Part shown: one piece after another, positions 59,745 to 64,000 of the stretch
Layout: each line of letters starts with the position of its first letter
Position numbering within the stretch: position 1 is the stretch's first letter
Virus record (IMG/VR): IMGVR_UViG_3300006923_001878
Span: 1 to 64,000 of that record
Strand: one strand, 5' to 3'
From: a virus
DNA: 64,000 nucleotides
Translations under genes and position numbers: made by a program
The notes under the pieces: model-generated
Told to the model about the DNA's origin: nothing
Database searches by the model: none
Seen by the model: the letters and a program-made list of their open reading frames with translations, nothing else

Positions 59745-62284
59745 TGAAACACGTTTATTTTCCGATAAATAACCTGAATTCTCAGGGATGGATTACTGAT
59801 TTTATCACAAGTAAGATTAGTAGAAGCCCAAGAGATCAGTTGGCTAACGCTTTCTATGGAAATGTAGATCATAAATCTAAGATCTTTAGTATACATCCTA
59901 AATTTCATGACGAGATTCAGAGTAGGTGTCTAACTCCAAAGACTAGGAAGGACTCTGTCGAATATGCTAAATATCTAAAGTTTATGTCTAATATTAGACC
60001 AGAGCAAGTTGCGGCTTTATACCCAAAACTACAATTAAGTTATATCTACCAGAAAGATAAGAAATCACCAAAGGTTAAAATCCCATTCCCATTCAGACTT
60101 ACAACTGATGTTGACTCCATACTAGAAAACGCATTTAGTCGTGGTGATGGTTCTGGTATTCAAAGTATGACAACCAAAAGAGAATTCAAATATCTTGGAG
60201 ATGTTATGAATGTAGAGGTAGACTTGTCTTTCTACTTTCAAAGTATGTCTACTTTTACGAAAGAGATTGAGCACAAGAAGTTACCATCTGGTGTGAAGTT
60301 CAGCTTCATTAAATTAATTTCTGCTTTAAAACCTAACGAAAAAATTGAACTTGAATATGGTTGGGGCGCTAGTCATGGAGTTGAAAACGCTCTGATCCCG
60401 ACAGCAATGATTGAAGCAATTAATAAATATGAAACAAAGAAGTTTTTATTGCACTATATTAATCACGACCTATCTTTTGAGAAGGATGGTTCGATTAGTC
60501 TAAGAGGAACCTACTATTGGAGTGGAGAAGCTGGGCTATATGCACAAGCAGAGCTTACCGATATTGATAAAAAGAAAATTGATGGTATGGATAATATTGA
60601 AGTCTCTAAGAAGCAAAAGAAGATATTGAAAAAGGCTGCTGCTTATAAATCTAGTATAAAAATAATAGAAGAGTATCTTAAAAACACAAAACCAATAAAG
60701 AGAAATAATAACCCTGTCACTCTTACCGAGGATGATTTTTATGATGAACTTCTAGATGAGCTTGATGGGCCAAGAATATCCTCTGGTTTTCTAGAAAGAC
60801 AAAATAGATTATCCAAATCAGATAAAAGCCTCAAGGCTCTTAAAAAAGTAAGACGAAAAAAAGACAGACTAAATAAGAAGTTAAACTCTCTTAACCGAGA
60901 AATAAGACAAGGGTTGTCAGGATTTATTATTGACAACCTTATACTTGAGCATAAAATGTTTCATGTTAATTTTAAAACAAGCAAATCTAATGCTGTCGTA
61001 GACAATATCTATACAGCCGAGGCCGATATCAGCAAGATTATGTATGTTGATGGCAAGAAAGAAATTTTTAAGATAAAAACTATTCAAGATCAAGTCCGAG
61101 TTGAGAAGATCCAAAAAGCATACACTCTTATGTATGATAAGATTTTTAATATCAACTCGAAAGGGAAGTATTTTGGTGACGCCACCTTTTTCAGCTTTAG
61201 ATCTTTAGCTGAAGTAGTGTATTCATTATTAAACAAGGAACAAGCCGCACCACTACCTCTTATGTGTCTTGGTAATGTTACTGCTAGAAGCTCAGATGAT
61301 TTGTATACTATCAATATTGGAGATGTTCTTATAGAAACAAAGACATTTCAGGATTGGTTTTACACAAATTTCATAAGAACTGATCTTGCTAATATTTCAT
61401 TTATTGATTTTATGAACGAGGCAATGGAAGACTTAATTCCTACTGTTTTAAATGAGAATTTAGTGCTCGATAATAGCCAGACAAGAATTGGTGTCATCAA
61501 GAAGACGTTCTTAACATATGAAGGCAATGTCGGAGATCCTTTATTTGCTCAACTATATGAAAGAGCAGATAGGTTCGCTTTAGAACAATTTTTAGAAAAA
61601 ACAAGTGATAGAGGGTTAAAAATAGGAACTCCTATGGTGATATTCCATGAGGTAAAGACAACTAGCACGTCTCTTAATTCTGGATATTTTAGCAAGATTA
61701 TTGGAAACAAAACAGAAAGCTTTAACGAGATAAGAGATTCTAAACTAGGAATTCCTCATATTAAAATCGGAGCAGATGATGGCTTGTTGATAAATGTTAG
61801 TTTTGCAGGTGTTGGTCAGCCAGGGATAAGAACATCATATTGGCTTGCTGCAAATAAAGACAGCACTGAGAGTATCATGACCGAGCATTACACAGCTACC
61901 TTGTCTCTTATCGGAAACAACATATTCTTTAAAGGAGGCTACTTTGCTATTCCATCAAACCCACTTGGGGGCAGAGGTGCTTTTGACCCTGGTATTGTTG
62001 GATATTACTCTATGATCTCAGTAACTGATTCTATTGATTCAAACGGTAATTATACAACTCAAGTATCTGGTCCCTGGATGGATAATCCAGAAGCCAGGAA
62101 AAGAACTTCAGATAAAGCAAAGTTCAAGGAAAAAATCGACACTAATAAAATCGATGATCACACAAAACACTTTTCTTCCATTACATATATAAAAGATTAT
62201 CTAGATAGCAATATTGAATTAGGAGATAATGTTGGTTTAAATGATAATAAAGCAATTAAGAAGCTAAAAAAACTAGGGTTTTAA
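59744..62284 (+). CDS. Large baseplate hub-like protein (846 aa)
   Basis: The 846-residue product has an N-terminal beta-helical part (1-260), a lysine-rich helical linker with long KKVRRKKDRLNKKLN-type stretches (about 275-385), and a C-terminal beta domain from about 400. The last part has ADDGLLINVSFAGVGQ and SYWLAANKDSTES, then YYSMISVTDSID and VSGPWMDNP, a sequence style of tail-hub proteins. It lies after gp53 and before another structural gene, so it may take the gp27/gp5 hub place. No lysozyme domain is seen. Function is inferred from position. Confidence 0.55.
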   Translation: MKHVYFPINNLNSQGWITDFITSKISRSPRDQLANAFYGNVDHKSKIFSIHPKFHDEIQSRCLTPKTRKDSVEYAKYLKFMSNIRPEQVAALYPKLQLSYIYQKDKKSPKVKIPFPFRLTTDVDSILENAFSRGDGSGIQSMTTKREFKYLGDVMNVEVDLSFYFQSMSTFTKEIEHKKLPSGVKFSFIKLISALKPNEKIELEYGWGASHGVENALIPTAMIEAINKYETKKFLLHYINHDLSFEKDGSISLRGTYYWSGEAGLYAQAELTDIDKKKIDGMDNIEVSKKQKKILKKAAAYKSSIKIIEEYLKNTKPIKRNNNPVTLTEDDFYDELLDELDGPRISSGFLERQNRLSKSDKSLKALKKVRRKKDRLNKKLNSLNREIRQGLSGFIIDNLILEHKMFHVNFKTSKSNAVVDNIYTAEADISKIMYVDGKKEIFKIKTIQDQVRVEKIQKAYTLMYDKIFNINSKGKYFGDATFFSFRSLAEVVYSLLNKEQAAPLPLMCLGNVTARSSDDLYTINIGDVLIETKTFQDWFYTNFIRTDLANISFIDFMNEAMEDLIPTVLNENLVLDNSQTRIGVIKKTFLTYEGNVGDPLFAQLYERADRFALEQFLEKTSDRGLKIGTPMVIFHEVKTTSTSLNSGYFSKIIGNKTESFNEIRDSKLGIPHIKIGADDGLLINVSFAGVGQPGIRTSYWLAANKDSTESIMTEHYTATLSLIGNNIFFKGGYFAIPSNPLGGRGAFDPGIVGYYSMISVTDSIDSNGNYTTQVSGPWMDNPEARKRTSDKAKFKEKIDTNKIDDHTKHFSSITYIKDYLDSNIELGDNVGLNDNKAIKKLKKLGF

Positions 62285-62287
62285 ACA

Positions 62288-63427
62288 ATGATATCAAAAG
62301 CAAACAATAAATCCGGGCCTAAAGAGTTCTATAAAAATAGAGTTAAGTTTGAAGAGTCTGTTGATAAGACACAGCAAATAGATTTATGGAAAGAAATCCC
62401 GCTATATGGAAAAATAAATACTATTGGGACATCTGTTGTGGTAAGGGAAAATAAATTATCTTTATTCTCGGCAGATAGTCAAAATGTTCATGGATTACTA
62501 GATTTTGCAGCAGATGCTTTTTTAGCTTTGAAGGCTGAGTATGATTCTTTTTCTAATCGAGGTCTTTTAAATCAAAATTCATTATTTGGAGTAAAACTCA
62601 TCCCAAAATTAGGATGGGTTAGCGCTAAAACAAGATATTCAAGTTACATAACAGAATACTACAATATAATGATGCAGAAATATCTGGCAAAGAACGCTTT
62701 TAGTGACAACCTTGTAGACTATCCCTCTTTCGTTTCAGGGGTTGAATCTTATATCTTAGATAACAATAACCCTTTTACTAGGCATGGATTTCACGAATCT
62801 AACTTTAATCATAGCCTTACATCTGGCTTGTCAATTGAGTTCGAAACGGTAGCAGATGTAACAGATGCTATTAGGGAAGAATGGTTCACTGATCCAAACT
62901 TTAATTTCTTTAAGAATCTTTGTGTAAGACATGGGTTCAAAGTTAACAGAGGCTTGCCTTGGAGAATCACTTTTGATATAAGGTCAAAACTATCTACTCC
63001 TTATATTGTTTCGAGGAACAAAAATATACCACAGGAGTTTACCTCAGCGATAGAGTATGTATTTAAGACTTATTACCAAGATTTATTAACCAGTGACATT
63101 TTTAAAGAATTCAAATTCTTGCTAGGAAGAACGTATGATATATTCAGATATCAATTCCCTCTGTATGGTGAGAATAAGAAAAGAATCAATAATCAAGATG
63201 TGTTTACAGACCTTGACTACTTTGAACTTTATGGTAGAATAAGAAACCAAGAAAGAAAAGAAGAAATTAGTAAGAAAGAAATAAGTTCTATATATAAAAA
63301 CTCTAAACTAGAAAGTAAAGATTATATAGCTAAGAAAGTTCTAGAATATATAGAGCTAAAAACAGGCACAATTGGATACAGACGGAAGACAGCGAATTTG
63401 ATCAACTTGCAGAGAAAGTTGATCTAG
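62288..63427 (+). CDS. Structural protein (379 aa), baseplate region
   Basis: The 379-residue product has a conserved-looking centre (LLDFAADAFLALKAEYDSF, GLPWRITFDI, TLYGEN-like YGENKKR) and a basic, lysine-rich C-terminal tail. I associate this general layout with proteins at the end of the baseplate module in marine T4-like phages, without known function. It starts four bases after the hub gene. After it comes a 31-base gap with a GAGGTG site for the last gene. Confidence 0.55.
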   Translation: MISKANNKSGPKEFYKNRVKFEESVDKTQQIDLWKEIPLYGKINTIGTSVVVRENKLSLFSADSQNVHGLLDFAADAFLALKAEYDSFSNRGLLNQNSLFGVKLIPKLGWVSAKTRYSSYITEYYNIMMQKYLAKNAFSDNLVDYPSFVSGVESYILDNNNPFTRHGFHESNFNHSLTSGLSIEFETVADVTDAIREEWFTDPNFNFFKNLCVRHGFKVNRGLPWRITFDIRSKLSTPYIVSRNKNIPQEFTSAIEYVFKTYYQDLLTSDIFKEFKFLLGRTYDIFRYQFPLYGENKKRINNQDVFTDLDYFELYGRIRNQERKEEISKKEISSIYKNSKLESKDYIAKKVLEYIELKTGTIGYRRKTANLINLQRKLI

Positions 63428-63458
63428 GATAGACTTATTCTCACAAATAGAGGTGAAA

Positions 63459-64000
63459 ATGAGCTTTCAAGTTTTAGAAACAAGTAAAAAATGTGCAACG
63501 ATATATAAAGATGATAAATTACATACAAGAATCTTTCCAAAAAACCTAGATGCTACTTGGTCTCCACACTGTGAGATGCCATTAGACGTGTTATATGCAA
63601 AACACTATGTGGCAGGGCTCTCAATCGAAGAAGTCACGCCAGAGAACCTCCTAGGCCCCTTGAAGAAGGCATCTGATAAGATGCAGGCCTGTGCGAAAGC
63701 ATTGGTAAGCTCAAAAGTAAACTTAACAGATAATTGTCTTCATGAAGTCATACCTTTTAGAATTTTAAAAGAGTTTTATGACCTTAAAAATCAAGTTGTC
63801 GATCATGTTATTGAGTCAAGGGAGCAACCAAAGAATTATCAATTCCTGGTAGACTTAGATCTCTTACTGCAAGAAATGGCTAAACAAGAGTTAAATCTTA
63901 AAAGAGTTCGAACTCTTATGTTGCCAACTAGATCAGACAAGATCAAAGCAACAAAGCTCGTTAAGGGACCCAACAAGGTCTTGTATAAAATGAATGCTTC
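63459..64000 (+). CDS. N-terminal part of a gene cut by the window edge (180 codons seen)
   Basis: The ATG at 63459 has a GAGGTG site four bases upstream. The 180 visible residues are helical with several basic parts (ENLLGPLKKASDKM, LTDNCLHEVIPFRILKEFYD) and end at LVKGPNKVLYKMNAS. The end, a basic stretch then 'YKMN-S', faintly recalls the segment before the RTGRL motif of certain phage family A polymerases, but that motif would lie outside the window. The gene is otherwise unrecognised, and no function is claimed. Confidence 0.6.
   Translation, partial: MSFQVLETSKKCATIYKDDKLHTRIFPKNLDATWSPHCEMPLDVLYAKHYVAGLSIEEVTPENLLGPLKKASDKMQACAKALVSSKVNLTDNCLHEVIPFRILKEFYDLKNQVVDHVIESREQPKNYQFLVDLDLLLQEMAKQELNLKRVRTLMLPTRSDKIKATKLVKGPNKVLYKMNA

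Noticed and set aside
1-64000. tRNA genes, CRISPR arrays, insertion sequences, integrase or prophage attachment sites
   Set aside because: None was seen. Genes are tightly packed with no gap that could hold a tRNA cluster or repeat array, apart from the short repeats listed.

Overview
This window is a continuous piece of the genome of a large, AT-rich, contractile-tailed (T4-like) double-stranded DNA phage. Every supported gene lies on the plus strand. Genes are packed head to tail with ATGA/TAATG overlaps or gaps of a few bases, and no stretch of 300 bases lacks a gene. The T4 morphogenesis set is recognisable but divergent: late sigma factor (gp55), baseplate wedge (gp25, gp6, gp53), terminase (gp17), portal (gp20), prohead protease (gp21), scaffold (gp22), major capsid protein (gp23), neck and tail completion (gp13/14/15 positions), sheath (gp18), tube (gp19), tail chaperone (gp26) and tape measure (gp29 position). 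Purine-rich Shine-Dalgarno sites precede many starts, so the host uses them. The distant T4 relationship, LamG-bearing structural proteins and a phage-encoded ribosomal protein bS21 recall marine phages of Proteobacteria, including SAR11 myophages. The host itself cannot be read from the sequence.

Layout. 1-1.4 kb: tail end of a DegT-type sugar aminotransferase, a cupin and small conserved proteins; the zinc-ribbon gene here carries a terminator-like hairpin inside its coding sequence. 1.4-2.7 kb: a membrane protein and the gp55-like sigma factor. 2.7-13 kb: spike/hub-like proteins, two large unknown structural proteins, gp25, gp6 and a probable virion protein. 13-28.7 kb: a 2,632-residue LamG protein and six more probable virion proteins, including paralogous pairs. 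28.7-33.8 kb: a replication and repair island with a RuvC-like resolvase, a zinc/TOPRIM primase, a DUF3310 protein, and Mre11 and Rad50 (gp47+gp46) fused in one polypeptide. 33.8-35.0 kb: three membrane or secreted proteins, possibly a lysis cassette. 35-46.6 kb: packaging and head module, with bS21 between the prohead protease and the scaffold; it ends at a strong intrinsic terminator after the capsid gene. 46.7-49 kb: a 783-residue unknown protein with its own leader. 49-63.4 kb: neck, tail terminator, sheath, two tube-like proteins, the tail chaperone with an apparent programmed frameshift, tape measure and hub/baseplate. 63.5 kb to the end: a gene cut by the window edge.

How it fits together. 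The gp55-like factor probably directs late transcription of the head and tail operons. A 10-base intergenic motif (AACTATTTAT) recurs before four late gene groups and may be a regulatory signal. The tail module has the usual order of tube, frameshifted chaperone pair, tape measure and hub. The strongest leads are the gp26/gp51-like frameshift at a run of seven T, the Mre11-Rad50 fusion, bS21 inside a late operon, the in-gene terminator-like hairpin, and the unknown 783-residue protein. All names rest on reading the sequence and on family knowledge; no searches were run.
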